Assembly: GCF_000365025.1 (NCBI RefSeq)
Contig: NZ_KB823011.1
Span: 248,001-312,000, forward strand
Direction: 5' to 3'
Source: Robiginitomaculum antarcticum DSM 21748
Lineage (GTDB): Bacteria; Pseudomonadota; Alphaproteobacteria; Caulobacterales; Maricaulaceae
Length of the DNA stretch: 64,000 nt
The position numbers and the translations under genes were made by a program. Shown here piece after piece: positions 1 through 8,506 of this stretch. The notes beneath the pieces were generated by a model. The model saw only the letters and a program-made list of their open reading frames with translations. It was not told the origin of the DNA and ran no database searches. The number at the start of each line of letters is the position of its first letter. Position 1 is the stretch's first letter.

Positions 1-155
1 CGACCAAAGAGTGGGATGGTAAAGCGGGCGGCTACGCCATTCAAGGTCAGTTTGAAGCGTATATTTCCTCTATTCAAGGCAGCTATTCCGGCGTCGTCGG
101 ATTGCCGCTTCACACCGTGCAAAATATGCTATCCGGCATGGGGTATAGCAAATGA
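1..155 (+). CDS. maf: Maf-like nucleotide pyrophosphatase, C-terminal end (partial)
   Basis: Only the last 50 codons are present; the gene starts before the window and the readable frame begins at base 3. The residues G-Y-A-I-Q-G followed by a segment ending S-G-V-V-G-L-P-L match the conserved C-terminal part of Maf/YhdE proteins, which hydrolyse non-canonical nucleoside triphosphates (the family includes m7GTP and dTTP/UTP pyrophosphatases). The stop TGA overlaps the next start in an ATGA, so it is translationally coupled to the RNase E/G-like gene. Which Maf subtype it is cannot be told from this fragment. Confidence 0.85.
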   Translation, partial: TKEWDGKAGGYAIQGQFEAYISSIQGSYSGVVGLPLHTVQNMLSGMGYSK

Positions 156-1165
156 TTATCCAGCGTGAGCGCCGTATTGGCGAGATCCGATACGCCCTTG
201 TCAAAGGTAAAGCCGGCGCGGTCGAATACCATCTTTTCCGTGACAGCCAGGCGGGTTACCCGCGCGCAGGTGATATATTTAATGCGCGCGTAACCACACT
301 GGATAAATCACTCTCCGCAGCCTTTCTGGATTTAGGGTTTGGTCCTGCGGGATTTTTAAACTTCACTCTTGCGACAAATGCCCCCCGGCTTCGCGAAGGC
401 ATGATGATCCGCGCCGAGATTTTGCGTGAAGCGGAGGCTGAAAAGGGCCCCGTTGTCAAATTCACCGGCAGGTCTGACGCTGATAAGACCGGACGCATTT
501 CAGGGACTTCCGTTGAGGATGAACTCATTGCGCGCTATCCCAATGCCAAAATCACAGATACGGTCATTGAGGGCTTTGATATATCGCGTGAGCGTGAATT
601 TGCGATTTCGCAGGGCGGGACTTTGACGATTGAGCCGACCCGCGCCGTCACCGCCATTGACGTTGATACCAATACGGGCGGACAAAAACGTGATGTCGCT
701 ATCGCCGCAGCCAAAAGCGCGGCGCGGCTTGTGCGGCTATTTAATATTGGCGGACTGATTTTAATCGATTTTCCCGGTCTTCGCAAAAAAAATGAACGGG
801 ATCAGAGCTGGAAAGCACTGTCTACGGCGCTGGATAATGATCCGGCGACGACGAAAATTGCGCCTATGTCGCGTTTCGGGACAGTTGAGTTCACACGTCA
901 AAAATCTGGACAGAGCCTGATACAAATGCAGCTGGATCGTTTCGGACAGCTTACACCGGAAACTTTGGCCTTGGACGGGCTTAACCGCCTTATCCGCGAA
1001 AGCCGCGTGCATGGCGGCGCCCAGCTGACCCTTTATTTGCCGCAGGCGGCGATGGACTGGCTGTCGAAAAATGAGATTGACTGGAATGATGCTGTGACGG
1101 AACGTATTGGCGCGCGGTTTCGTTTAGAACTCGGCCCCGCCATAGATATAGCCTCGGATCGATAA
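152..1165 (+). CDS. Short RNase E/G-like ribonuclease
   Basis: This 337-residue protein belongs to the RNase E/G family of single-strand endoribonucleases. The N-terminus (about 1-90) resembles the S1-containing start of RNase G. The catalytic aspartates expected from RNase E (D303 and D346) are visible as D170 in A-I-D-V-D and D206 in L-I-D-F-P. The protein stops where RNase E and RNase G carry the CPxCxG zinc-link and the small domain, so it lacks the part that holds the tetramer together, and it is about 150 residues shorter than RNase G. It overlaps maf upstream (ATGA) and yacG downstream (TAATG); maf-rnase-yacG is a known alphaproteobacterial order. It probably cuts RNA, but with a different oligomeric state. 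Confidence 0.85.
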   Translation: MIIQRERRIGEIRYALVKGKAGAVEYHLFRDSQAGYPRAGDIFNARVTTLDKSLSAAFLDLGFGPAGFLNFTLATNAPRLREGMMIRAEILREAEAEKGPVVKFTGRSDADKTGRISGTSVEDELIARYPNAKITDTVIEGFDISREREFAISQGGTLTIEPTRAVTAIDVDTNTGGQKRDVAIAAAKSAARLVRLFNIGGLILIDFPGLRKKNERDQSWKALSTALDNDPATTKIAPMSRFGTVEFTRQKSGQSLIQMQLDRFGQLTPETLALDGLNRLIRESRVHGGAQLTLYLPQAAMDWLSKNEIDWNDAVTERIGARFRLELGPAIDIASDR

Positions 1166-1359
1166 TGACTGAAAACGCCGCCAAATGTCCTGTTTGCAAA
1201 AACCCTGCCCATGAGGCTTTTGCGCCATTTTGCTCGAAACGCTGCGCCGATGTGGATTTGCATCGCTGGATGAGCGGGCGTTATGCTATTAAAGGTCAAG
1301 ACGGTGAAGCCGCCATTCCGGCAAATGATACGGGTAAGAATACTGACTTTACAGAATAA
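1165..1359 (+). CDS. yacG: DNA gyrase inhibitor YacG, zinc-binding
   Basis: Small 64-residue zinc protein with the YacG signature: C8-x2-C11 and C23-x3-C27 bind one zinc ion, followed by the typical D-L-x-R-W segment. YacG of E. coli binds GyrB and inhibits gyrase. The start codon shares one base with the stop of the upstream ribonuclease gene (TAATG), showing tight coupling. The C-terminal tail after residue 45 is acidic and poorly conserved, as is usual. The last 11 bases overlap the 3' end of the convergent phosphodiesterase gene. Confidence 0.9.
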   Translation: MTENAAKCPVCKNPAHEAFAPFCSKRCADVDLHRWMSGRYAIKGQDGEAAIPANDTGKNTDFTE

Positions 1360-2173
1360 TTTTGTCAAAAATCTTTTTATTATCAATGAAGTATAGGTCT
1401 ATATTCATCATCTTTTTGTGTTGTTGGACTTTTCTGAGCTCCACATAACTAAATGTCGAAACTTCAATTCCGGCATCGTGATAGGCGTCGACGAGCGCCC
1501 GGCTGACCATGCTGACCGGCACGCAAACAGATCCGGCGCTCGCTGCAAGCAAATTGCGCATTTCGCCTTTAACCGGACCGTTGACAAACCATCCCGACCG
1601 CTCTCCATGAATATACCGGCGTTCACTATCGGGCACGCGGCCGTTGTGCGCGTGAAAAACTTTATGGACTGAACGGACAAGTGGGCCGGGGGATTTGCAC
1701 CAATGCGAGAAAGATAGCGCAATATCGGGTTCAATAGTGTGCATGGCATACAGCGCTTCTGGCACCCACGAAACATATGTCACGCGATCATGTAAGCGGT
1801 AAAGGCGTACAAGACTTGCAATCTCGACTTCAAAACCTGCGTCTTTAATATCGATTAGAAACCGGGACTGTGTATTGCCACTTCCGACAATGGCTTGAAG
1901 TAGCGCTTCGAATGTCGGAAAGAGGGGAAAGTCGCCGCCAAGACCTTGGTAATCCGCGGCGGTAAAATCGGCGAGGCGGCGTTTTCTGCCGCGCCCGTCT
2001 TTGGCCGACTCGTCGTGATAAATCATCGGCGTGCCGCATGCGGCGACGCGGATATCAAATTCTAAATGCTTTACGCCGAAGGCCAGCGCTGCGCGCAGGC
2101 CTTCAAGCGAGTTTTCGCGGGTAGAAAACCCCCGAAACCGGTGGGAAATAAGGTCATCTAGACAAATGCTCAT
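1349..2173 (-). CDS. Glycerophosphodiester phosphodiesterase family protein
   Basis: A 274-residue GDPD-type TIM barrel. Counting from the chosen start, the catalytic set is visible: H11-R12 near the N-terminus, E38-x-D40 in H-L-E-F-D, and H53 in Y-H-D-E. The usual HRG reads H-R-F-R-G, a small variation. Enzymes of this family cleave glycerophosphodiesters to glycerol-3-phosphate and an alcohol; no signal peptide is seen, so it should be cytosolic. The ATG at 2173 was chosen because a G-rich ribosome-binding stretch lies just upstream, while the ATG at 2191 sits inside a hairpin. The true substrate is not shown by the sequence. Confidence 0.82.
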   Translation of the reverse strand: MSICLDDLISHRFRGFSTRENSLEGLRAALAFGVKHLEFDIRVAACGTPMIYHDESAKDGRGRKRRLADFTAADYQGLGGDFPLFPTFEALLQAIVGSGNTQSRFLIDIKDAGFEVEIASLVRLYRLHDRVTYVSWVPEALYAMHTIEPDIALSFSHWCKSPGPLVRSVHKVFHAHNGRVPDSERRYIHGERSGWFVNGPVKGEMRNLLAASAGSVCVPVSMVSRALVDAYHDAGIEVSTFSYVELRKVQQHKKMMNIDLYFIDNKKIFDKIIL

Positions 2174-2181
2174 ATGAAACC

Positions 2182-2200
2182 GCCCCCGCAATGCGGGGGC
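2182..2200 (-). terminator. GC-rich hairpin between peptidase and phosphodiesterase genes
   Basis: A 7-bp stem GCCCCCG/CGGGGGC with a CAATG loop lies directly after the M3 peptidase stop and before the phosphodiesterase start. It is followed on the minus strand by only three T residues, so it is a weak or attenuating terminator rather than a full intrinsic one. Confidence 0.45.
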
Positions 2201-2208
2201 GTTAAATC

Positions 2209-4368
2209 TTATTCCATGTCCTTCGGAACAGGGAAGCCGCGTTTGCGCATAAGCGGCGCAATAGACACATCACGACCGCGGAAGGCGCGAAAGCCGTCTG
2301 CAGGGTCAACAGTATCGCCAACGCTCATAATGTTCTCGTATAGGCTTTTAGCGACGGCTTCGTCATAGAAACTTCCGGCTTCTTCAAACGCTTCAGCGGA
2401 GTCGGCCGTTAGCGTGTCTGACCACAGATAGCTGTAATAGCCAGCGCTGTAACCCCCGGCAAAAATGTGCCCGAAATGCGGCGTGCGGTGGCGCATAACA
2501 ATCGCGCTGGGCATGCCAAGCTCAGCCAATGTTTCACGTTCAAACGCGTCGGGGTCAATTTCACCTTCGGCCATATGAAGTTTCATATCGACGAGAGCAC
2601 TGGCTAGATATTCAACGGTTGAGAAACCTTGGTTAAATGTCTCGGCGTTTTTCATTTTATCCAGTAGATCCTGCGGAATTGGCTCTCCTGTTTCGTAATG
2701 TACAGCATAAGTGTTGAGCACTTCCGGAGTTTCAAGCCAATGCTCGTTAAGCTGGCTCGGGAACTCGACATAATCACGCGCGACAGCTGTTCCGGATTGA
2801 CCGGGATAGGTCACATTAGAGTTCAGACCGTGCAAAGCGTGGCCGAATTCGTGGAACATCGTATTGGCATCATCCCATGAGATCAGTGTTGGCTCGCCTT
2901 CCACACCTTTTACAAAGTTGGAATTATTCGTGACGATGACTTTGACGTCTTTGCCATCCATGCGGTGCTGCGTGCGCAGGGCGTTCATCCACGCGCCGGA
3001 GCGTTTGCCTGTGCGCGCATAGGGATCAAAATACCACAGGCCTTGAAGATCGCCGTCTTTCATAACCTTCCAGACGCGCACGTCAGGGTGATAGACGGGA
3101 ACGTCTGTTACCTGTTCAAATTCAAAATCATAGAGACGTCCTGCTGCGTAGAACATGCCTTCGCGAAGCTTTTCCATTTGCAGATAAGGTTTGACCAGGT
3201 TGAAATCGAGATCGTATTTATCTTTGCGAACTTTCTCTGCATAATAGCGGTAGTCCCACGGCTTAATAGTGATATTCGCGCCTTCTGTATCGGCCACGGA
3301 TTGCATGTCGGCAATTTCCTCATTGGCGCGGGCTACTGCGGCGGGCCAGACGGTTTCCATCAAATCAATCGCGTTTTGCGGTGTCTTGGCCATGCGGTCT
3401 TCGAGCGCCCAATGGGCATGTGACTCATAGCCCAGCAATTCGGCGCGTTGCTGACGCAGGGTCAGAATTTCTGTGATGATGGCATTATTGTCATTGGCAT
3501 CGCCATTATCACCGCGATTATAGTATTTATTCCAAACCTCTTCGCGTAATTGGCGGTTGGAACTATAGGTTAGAAACGGATCCATGGAGGAACGCGTATT
3601 GGTTACAACCCACTCATTATCTGCGCCCTGCGCCGCCATAGATGTGACGAGCCAATCAGGCAGTCCGGCCAGATCGTTTTCATCCGTAATGACAGTTGTA
3701 TATTTTTCTTCATCGGCCTGTACGTTTTGACCGAATTGTGTGGTCAGGCTCGAGAGACGCGAATTTATCGCGGTTAGCTGCGCTTTATCTTCATCATTTA
3801 AATTTGCGCCCTGACGGACAAATCCAAGATAACGTTCAGTAACCAGACGCTTTTGAATCGGGTTTAAAGTCTCTGCCTCCATATTTTCATAAACGGCTTT
3901 GACGCGCGCAAAGAGTTTTTCATTTTGCGTGATACCGTCCGAAAAGGCTGAAAATTTAGGAGACATGCGGGTCTGAATGCCGCGAATTTCATCATTGGCC
4001 AGATTGCTGGCATGGACCCCGAAAATGCTTGAGGCGCGGCTTAGCGGCTCGCCAGCGCGCTCCATGGCTAAGATTGTGTTCTCAAATGTTGCAGGCTCGG
4101 GATTTTTCGCAATAGCGTCATATTCAGCCTGCGCCATCTCCAGGCCCATGATCAGGTTGGCTTCAAAAGTGGAGGCCTTAACCTCACCCCATGGCGGAAC
4201 GCCGTCATAAGAACCGCTCCATTCTGCCAGCATGGGCTTATTGGCAATTGAAGCATCAACGGAATTCTCCACTTTCACCGTCTCATTATTGCTGTCGGCG
4301 GGCAGTGCTGTGCAGGAAATTAATAAAGCGGCCATTGCGGCGCCGGTCAGTAGTGCGGTTTTTGTCAT
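2209..4368 (-). CDS. dcp: M3 family peptidyl-dipeptidase (Dcp-like) lipoprotein
   Basis: A large zinc metallopeptidase of about 719 residues. The zinc site H-E-F-G-H lies near residue 506 and the third ligand glutamate in D-Y-V-E-F-P-S-Q about 29 residues later, the standard M3 (thimet/Dcp/OpdA) layout. The N-terminus has a basic start, a hydrophobic stretch and the lipobox L-I-S-C, so the protein should be a lipoprotein acting in the periplasm, trimming dipeptides from peptide C-termini. The internal ATG (MTKTALL) fits a signal peptide better than the upstream ATG four codons earlier. Bacterial Dcp is about 680 residues, so the length fits. Gene symbol by family resemblance. Confidence 0.88.
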   Translation of the reverse strand: MTKTALLTGAAMAALLISCTALPADSNNETVKVENSVDASIANKPMLAEWSGSYDGVPPWGEVKASTFEANLIMGLEMAQAEYDAIAKNPEPATFENTILAMERAGEPLSRASSIFGVHASNLANDEIRGIQTRMSPKFSAFSDGITQNEKLFARVKAVYENMEAETLNPIQKRLVTERYLGFVRQGANLNDEDKAQLTAINSRLSSLTTQFGQNVQADEEKYTTVITDENDLAGLPDWLVTSMAAQGADNEWVVTNTRSSMDPFLTYSSNRQLREEVWNKYYNRGDNGDANDNNAIITEILTLRQQRAELLGYESHAHWALEDRMAKTPQNAIDLMETVWPAAVARANEEIADMQSVADTEGANITIKPWDYRYYAEKVRKDKYDLDFNLVKPYLQMEKLREGMFYAAGRLYDFEFEQVTDVPVYHPDVRVWKVMKDGDLQGLWYFDPYARTGKRSGAWMNALRTQHRMDGKDVKVIVTNNSNFVKGVEGEPTLISWDDANTMFHEFGHALHGLNSNVTYPGQSGTAVARDYVEFPSQLNEHWLETPEVLNTYAVHYETGEPIPQDLLDKMKNAETFNQGFSTVEYLASALVDMKLHMAEGEIDPDAFERETLAELGMPSAIVMRHRTPHFGHIFAGGYSAGYYSYLWSDTLTADSAEAFEEAGSFYDEAVAKSLYENIMSVGDTVDPADGFRAFRGRDVSIAPLMRKRGFPVPKDME

Positions 4369-4403
4369 GTCATGCTCCATTTCTTATATTTAAAACTTTG
4401 ATT

Positions 4404-5591
4404 TTAACGTGCGAGGACTTTCATCGCGTCCTCTATTCCGGATAATGTCATGGGGAACATACGATCCTCCCCAATAATCTCTTGAATAATCTGCGTGGAC
4501 TGGCTGTACTGCCAGTATTCTTTCTGTGTGGGGTTAATCCAGACCAAATGGTCGTAAATGTCCACTAATCTTTTCAGCCAGACCGCCCCGGCTTCTTCAT
4601 TCCAATGCTCGACGCTACCACCGCGCATTGTCACTTCATACGGACTCATTGCCGCGTCACCAACGATAACAATGCGGTAGTCGGACGGGTATTTGTGCAT
4701 AATATCCCAAGTTGGCGTGACTTCACGCATGCGGCGCATATTGTCTTTCCAGACATGCTCGTACAGGCAGTTATGGAAGTAGAAATAATCCAGACGTTTG
4801 AATTCCGACCGCACAGCGGAGAACAGCTCTTCAGCCTGCTTCACATAGCTATCCATTGAGCCGCCAATGTCAAAAAAGGCGAGGACTTTGACGGCATTGC
4901 GCCGTTCGGGGCGCATTTGAATATCCAGCCAGCCTTGTTTGGCCGTGCCTTTAATTGTGCCGGCCAGATCCAGCTCCTCTGCTGCGCCTTCGCGCGCAAA
5001 TTTACGCAGGCGGCGCAGAGCGACTTTAATATTACGGGTCCCCAGTTCTCTATCGCCGTCAAGGTTTTTGAACTGGCGTTTATCCCACACTTTGACGGCT
5101 TTGCCATGACGGCCTTTGTTTTGGCCGATACGTATGCCTTCGGGATTATAGCCATTATTGCCAAAGGGCGAGGTGCCGCCCGTGCCGATATTTTTACTGC
5201 CGCCTTCATGCCGTTTATCTTGGTTTTCCAGCCGCTCTTTTAACTTTTCCATCAGCGCGTCAAACCCGCCCGCGGCTTCAATCTCGGCCATTTCTTCGGG
5301 CGATAGAAGCTTTTCCATTTGCGCCCTCAGCCAATCTTCGGGAAGATCGACGGCGTCTTGGCCGAAAAAATCCGGCATATAATCCATGCCGCGAAAGACA
5401 TGGCCGAAGACCTGATCAAATTTATCCAGATCGCGCTCATCTTTGACTAAAGCCGCGCGTGAGACAAAATAAAAGTCATCGACGCTGTCATTGACAACGC
5501 CTTTATCCAGCGCTTCGATCAGTGTGAGATATTCACGAATTGAGACCGGAATTTTTGCGGCGCGCAGATCTTCGAAAAAGGTTTGAAACAT
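4404..5591 (-). CDS. CoxE-like VWA domain protein
   Basis: About 395 residues. The N-terminal part (F-F-E-D-L-R-x-A-x-I-P-V-S-I-R-E-Y-L) is typical of CoxE-like proteins. The C-terminal half is a von Willebrand A fold with a modified MIDAS loop, D-I-G-G-S-M-D, where the usual first serine is glycine. CoxE proteins normally work with a MoxR-type AAA ATPase (CoxD) in metal-enzyme maturation; no such ATPase is adjacent here, although one could be elsewhere. The start at 5591 was preferred because AAGG lies just upstream; the earlier ATG at 5642 has no visible ribosome-binding site. The middle (about 150-200) is glycine- and asparagine-rich linker. Confidence 0.8.
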   Translation of the reverse strand: MFQTFFEDLRAAKIPVSIREYLTLIEALDKGVVNDSVDDFYFVSRAALVKDERDLDKFDQVFGHVFRGMDYMPDFFGQDAVDLPEDWLRAQMEKLLSPEEMAEIEAAGGFDALMEKLKERLENQDKRHEGGSKNIGTGGTSPFGNNGYNPEGIRIGQNKGRHGKAVKVWDKRQFKNLDGDRELGTRNIKVALRRLRKFAREGAAEELDLAGTIKGTAKQGWLDIQMRPERRNAVKVLAFFDIGGSMDSYVKQAEELFSAVRSEFKRLDYFYFHNCLYEHVWKDNMRRMREVTPTWDIMHKYPSDYRIVIVGDAAMSPYEVTMRGGSVEHWNEEAGAVWLKRLVDIYDHLVWINPTQKEYWQYSQSTQIIQEIIGEDRMFPMTLSGIEDAMKVLAR

Positions 5592-5699
5592 AGCCTTGTC
5601 TAGCGCGTAATTATTCGCTTTCAAAGGGGTCAAAGCGCGCATAATATAAGCTATTCAATTCCGTGAGGCCTGTGCCTTTTTGCACCCGAAGGTGCGTCC

Positions 5700-6128
5700 A
5701 TGATCCGAAACGCCGTGATGAGTGACCTTGGTGCGTTATGCGCTCTTGAGAGGAGCCTATTTGCGTCTGACCGCCTCTCGCGGCGCGCTTTACGTTATCA
5801 TATCCGCAGCCGGCATGCTGTCATGATGTGCGACGTCGTTAATGACCGGATGCGGGGCTACGGTCTTGCGCTACGATATGAAAGTCAGCGCGCGGCGCGG
5901 CTCTATTCGCTAGCGGTAGACCCGGATTATCACGGGCAGGGTATTGCCGGGGGGTTAATTGCTGCGCTCGAAGCTACATGCGGGAAATCAGTCATTCGAT
6001 TGGAAGTGCGCCGCGATAATAATCGCGCCCGCGCATTTTATGAAAAGCAGGGCTATGTTGCTACGGCTACGCGCAATGATTTCTACTCTGATGGTGAGGC
6101 CGCTATTCTTATGAAAAAAGGTTTGTAA
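5700..6128 (+). CDS. GNAT family N-acetyltransferase
   Basis: A 142-residue single-domain GCN5-related acetyltransferase. The acetyl-CoA loop is seen as H-G-Q-G-I-A-G-G (motif A, Q/R-x-x-G-x-G/A), and the C-terminal A-R-A-F-Y-E-K-Q-G-Y is the usual motif B. It starts only 109 bases from the divergent CoxE-like gene and ends two bases before the ATP-grasp gene, so the two are almost certainly one transcript. It resembles RimI in shape, but the substrate is not shown. Its coupling to a RimK-like ligase suggests it acts on a peptide or amino-acid conjugate made by that enzyme. Confidence 0.85.
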   Translation: MIRNAVMSDLGALCALERSLFASDRLSRRALRYHIRSRHAVMMCDVVNDRMRGYGLALRYESQRAARLYSLAVDPDYHGQGIAGGLIAALEATCGKSVIRLEVRRDNNRARAFYEKQGYVATATRNDFYSDGEAAILMKKGL

Positions 6129-6130
6129 TC

Positions 6131-7609
6131 ATGTCGCAAACACCGCGCATTATTTCCCATATCATTATTGTGGACCGCATTTTAGGCGTCATCAAACCGC
6201 TTAAAGGACGGCTAATATTGACGCCGGGCGACTATATAGCGGAGACATATCCGGCCGGCATCAAAGTGTTGCCCCGTACGCGCGTGATAAATCTGTGCAA
6301 TGATTATGGATATCTGAAAACGGGTTATTATTGCTCGCTTATGGCTGATGCCCGCGGGCAGCGCTGCACGCCGTCCGTGTCCGAAGTCATACATTCCAAT
6401 TGGAAGCGGCTCTATGCGGAGCGTTTCGCCGCTCTGGAAGCGGCGCTGAATGACGCAGATGTTATTGCAGAGTTGGACAGACAGGATATTTTGGATATCT
6501 ATTTTGGCCGCGCGGCAAAGCCGGAGTTGCAAGAGTTTACGCGTATGGCGTTCGATGCATTGCGCCTTCCGGCCATGCGCATAACCCTCGGCCGCAAATC
6601 CGGACGATTGTCGATACGCAATATTTCTCCTATAAAGATCCGCGATATTACGGATGTAGAGAGATTTAATCTGGCGCTGGACGAATTTTCCGGCGCGCGC
6701 TGGTTTAATCCGCGTGCCCGCGAAGGCAGCGAGAAATACTGGTTGGCCATCTTGCATAACCCTCATGATCCGCTCGCCCCGTCAAATCCGGCTGCGCTGA
6801 AAAAATTCATTCGTATCGGCAAGACAATGGGCTTTTATGTCGAGCTTATCACAAAGGCCAATTTTGACAGCTTACTGGAATTCGACGCGCTGTTTATTCG
6901 CGATACGACGGCAGTCAATAACCACACCTACCGCTTTGCTGAAAAAGCTGAGCGCGAGGGCATAGCCGTTATCGATGATACGCAGTCAATCCTGCGGTGT
7001 TGTAACAAAGTCTATTTACAGGAAATGCTTCGGAAACATAATATTCCAGCGCCGCCATCGCAATTTCTCTATCGCCGCCAGAAAGACTTTCCGCAAATTC
7101 CCGATAGCGGGTTTCCAAAGGTCCTAAAAGTCCCTGACGGGGCCTTCTCGCTTGGCGTGTATAAGGTTAACTCTCAGGCTGAACTTGCAGAAAAGTCCAA
7201 AGAGATGTTCAAAAGCTCTGAAATTATCCTGATGCAGGATTTCGTCAAATCAGACTTCGACTGGCGGCTTGTGACCTTGGGCGGAAAGGTTATTTTTGCC
7301 TGTAAGTATCATATGGCGAAGGGGCATTGGCAGATTTACAATCATAAAAGTACCGGCAGCCAATATGGACAGGTAGATTGCGTCCGCATTGATGACGTGC
7401 CCGAGACCATATTGAACGCCGCTATTAAAGGCGCCAATATTATCGGCACAGGGTTATATGGCGTTGATCTGAAAGAGGTCGACGGTAAGCCCATCGTTAT
7501 CGAAATTAACGACAACCCGAATATCGATGCAGGATTTGAAGATCAGCTCTTAAAAGACGAGCTTTACGCCGCTATATTTCGCCATTTTAAAACATTGATT
7601 GATCGCTAA
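6131..7609 (+). CDS. RimK-family ATP-grasp ligase with RLAN-type N-terminal domain
   Basis: A 492-residue protein. The C-terminal half (about 290-490) is an ATP-grasp ligase of the RimK type: K-V-L-K-V-P-D-G-A-F-S-L-G for nucleotide binding, I-L-M-Q-D-F-V, and the metal-binding E-I-N-D-N-P-N near residue 460. The N-terminal half is the extension found in RimK-like ATP-grasp proteins (RLAN), which is absent from the 300-residue ribosomal S6 ligase RimK. Such enzymes join amino acids, usually glutamate, to carboxylates of peptides, proteins or small metabolites using ATP. The gene is coupled to a GNAT gene two bases upstream, a pairing described for predicted peptide-modification systems (amidoligase surveys by Iyer and Aravind). 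The product is unknown. Confidence 0.85.
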   Translation: MSQTPRIISHIIIVDRILGVIKPLKGRLILTPGDYIAETYPAGIKVLPRTRVINLCNDYGYLKTGYYCSLMADARGQRCTPSVSEVIHSNWKRLYAERFAALEAALNDADVIAELDRQDILDIYFGRAAKPELQEFTRMAFDALRLPAMRITLGRKSGRLSIRNISPIKIRDITDVERFNLALDEFSGARWFNPRAREGSEKYWLAILHNPHDPLAPSNPAALKKFIRIGKTMGFYVELITKANFDSLLEFDALFIRDTTAVNNHTYRFAEKAEREGIAVIDDTQSILRCCNKVYLQEMLRKHNIPAPPSQFLYRRQKDFPQIPDSGFPKVLKVPDGAFSLGVYKVNSQAELAEKSKEMFKSSEIILMQDFVKSDFDWRLVTLGGKVIFACKYHMAKGHWQIYNHKSTGSQYGQVDCVRIDDVPETILNAAIKGANIIGTGLYGVDLKEVDGKPIVIEINDNPNIDAGFEDQLLKDELYAAIFRHFKTLIDR

Positions 7610-7648
7610 GGTTCGGCATAACTGAAACGCTAAGGCAAAACGTCCCTG

Positions 7649-7999
7649 TCACTGACATTCTCCGTCATAAGCGATGTTGACGCCGGCGTTTCCGGCCATG
7701 CAGCTATTGCCATAAGTTTGTCCGTCGCATCCACAAACCGGCAGATATTGCATGGTGCAAACCATTTCGCGCTGCGGCATGCAAATTCCGCTCTGATCGG
7801 CATAGCCACAGCCTTTTTGAGCTTCAATGACGCAACGCTCATTCGGATCAGCGCAGGTAAAACCGGCAATCCCGCCGCACATCTGACCCGTCGCCTGTTG
7901 ATTGCGGCGCGGCGGCTCGGGCTGCGGGTTAGAAGACGGCGGCGGACTGGCGCAGGCCGCTAATATAGCCATGGCCGTCATTAAGAACAGCGCGCGCAT
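7649..7999 (-). CDS. Kazal-domain lipoprotein (second of a pair)
   Basis: About 116 residues: a signal peptide ending in the lipobox I-L-A-A-C, a proline-rich spacer, a cysteine-rich segment (C-G-G...C...C...C-G-Y) and a C-terminal Kazal-like domain with P-V-C-G-C-D-G-Q-T-Y and a final cysteine. Kazal domains inhibit serine proteases by presenting a rigid loop; as a lipoprotein it would sit in the cell envelope. The start codon overlaps the stop of the upstream Kazal gene as TAATG, so the start MRALF was chosen over the ATG three codons earlier. Whether it inhibits a protease is not known; many bacterial Kazal-like proteins are untested. Confidence 0.8.
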   Translation of the reverse strand: MRALFLMTAMAILAACASPPPSSNPQPEPPRRNQQATGQMCGGIAGFTCADPNERCVIEAQKGCGYADQSGICMPQREMVCTMQYLPVCGCDGQTYGNSCMAGNAGVNIAYDGECQ

Positions 8000-8397
8000 T
8001 ACCGGCACTGGCCCGCATAGGCAGCGCTCACACCCTTAGCATTTGCCGCGCATTCATTGGAGTAGGTCTGTCCGTCACAGCCGCAGACGGGGTTGTAATC
8101 GGTTGTGCAAAGTTCAGGCGTGGCGCGGCATGTGCCGGGCGCATCTGCTGCTCCGCATATATCGCTGATATTACGGTGGCAATATTCGCCCGCATTACAG
8201 CTTTGCTGACCGGCCACCATGCCGCCGCAATAGCGTGCATTCGGGGGTGGCGTTTGCGTGCCGGGAAAGCCGGGCGGGGGTATATGCTCGCCTTGGGTCG
8301 GCGGCGGCCCCGGATCATAGACGGGCGGCTGCGGGGCGCAGGCGGCCAGCCAAAGATATGAGACGAAAATAACGAAGATCAAATATACTGGTTTCAT
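7999..8397 (-). CDS. Kazal-domain lipoprotein (first of a pair)
   Basis: 132 residues with a hydrophobic signal segment, lipobox L-A-A-C, a long proline/glycine spacer, then cysteine-rich and Kazal-like parts: N-P-V-C-G-C-D-G-Q-T-Y-S-N-E-C-A-A. It shares the overall layout and the G-G-x(5-8)-C module with the following gene, so the two are tandem paralogues, and they are coupled by a TAATG overlap. A ribosome-binding stretch AAGGAT lies before the ATG at 8397. Likely envelope-anchored; a role in restraining serine proteases is inferred from the fold only. Confidence 0.8.
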   Translation of the reverse strand: MKPVYLIFVIFVSYLWLAACAPQPPVYDPGPPPTQGEHIPPPGFPGTQTPPPNARYCGGMVAGQQSCNAGEYCHRNISDICGAADAPGTCRATPELCTTDYNPVCGCDGQTYSNECAANAKGVSAAYAGQCR

Positions 8398-8506
8398 CGC
8401 TTTATCCTTTTTTCGGGTCTAAAATTTACCCGTTTTTTTAGTTATGCCATGAAGCTTGTAAACTGTCAGAAACTATAAGCAAAATCAAAGTTAGGAAAAA
8501 GACGTT

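Noticed and set aside
8414-8439. Hairpin CGGGT...ACCCG followed by seven T residues on the plus strand
   Set aside because: Looks like a terminator, but the genes on both sides are on the minus strand, so it has no obvious transcript to end.
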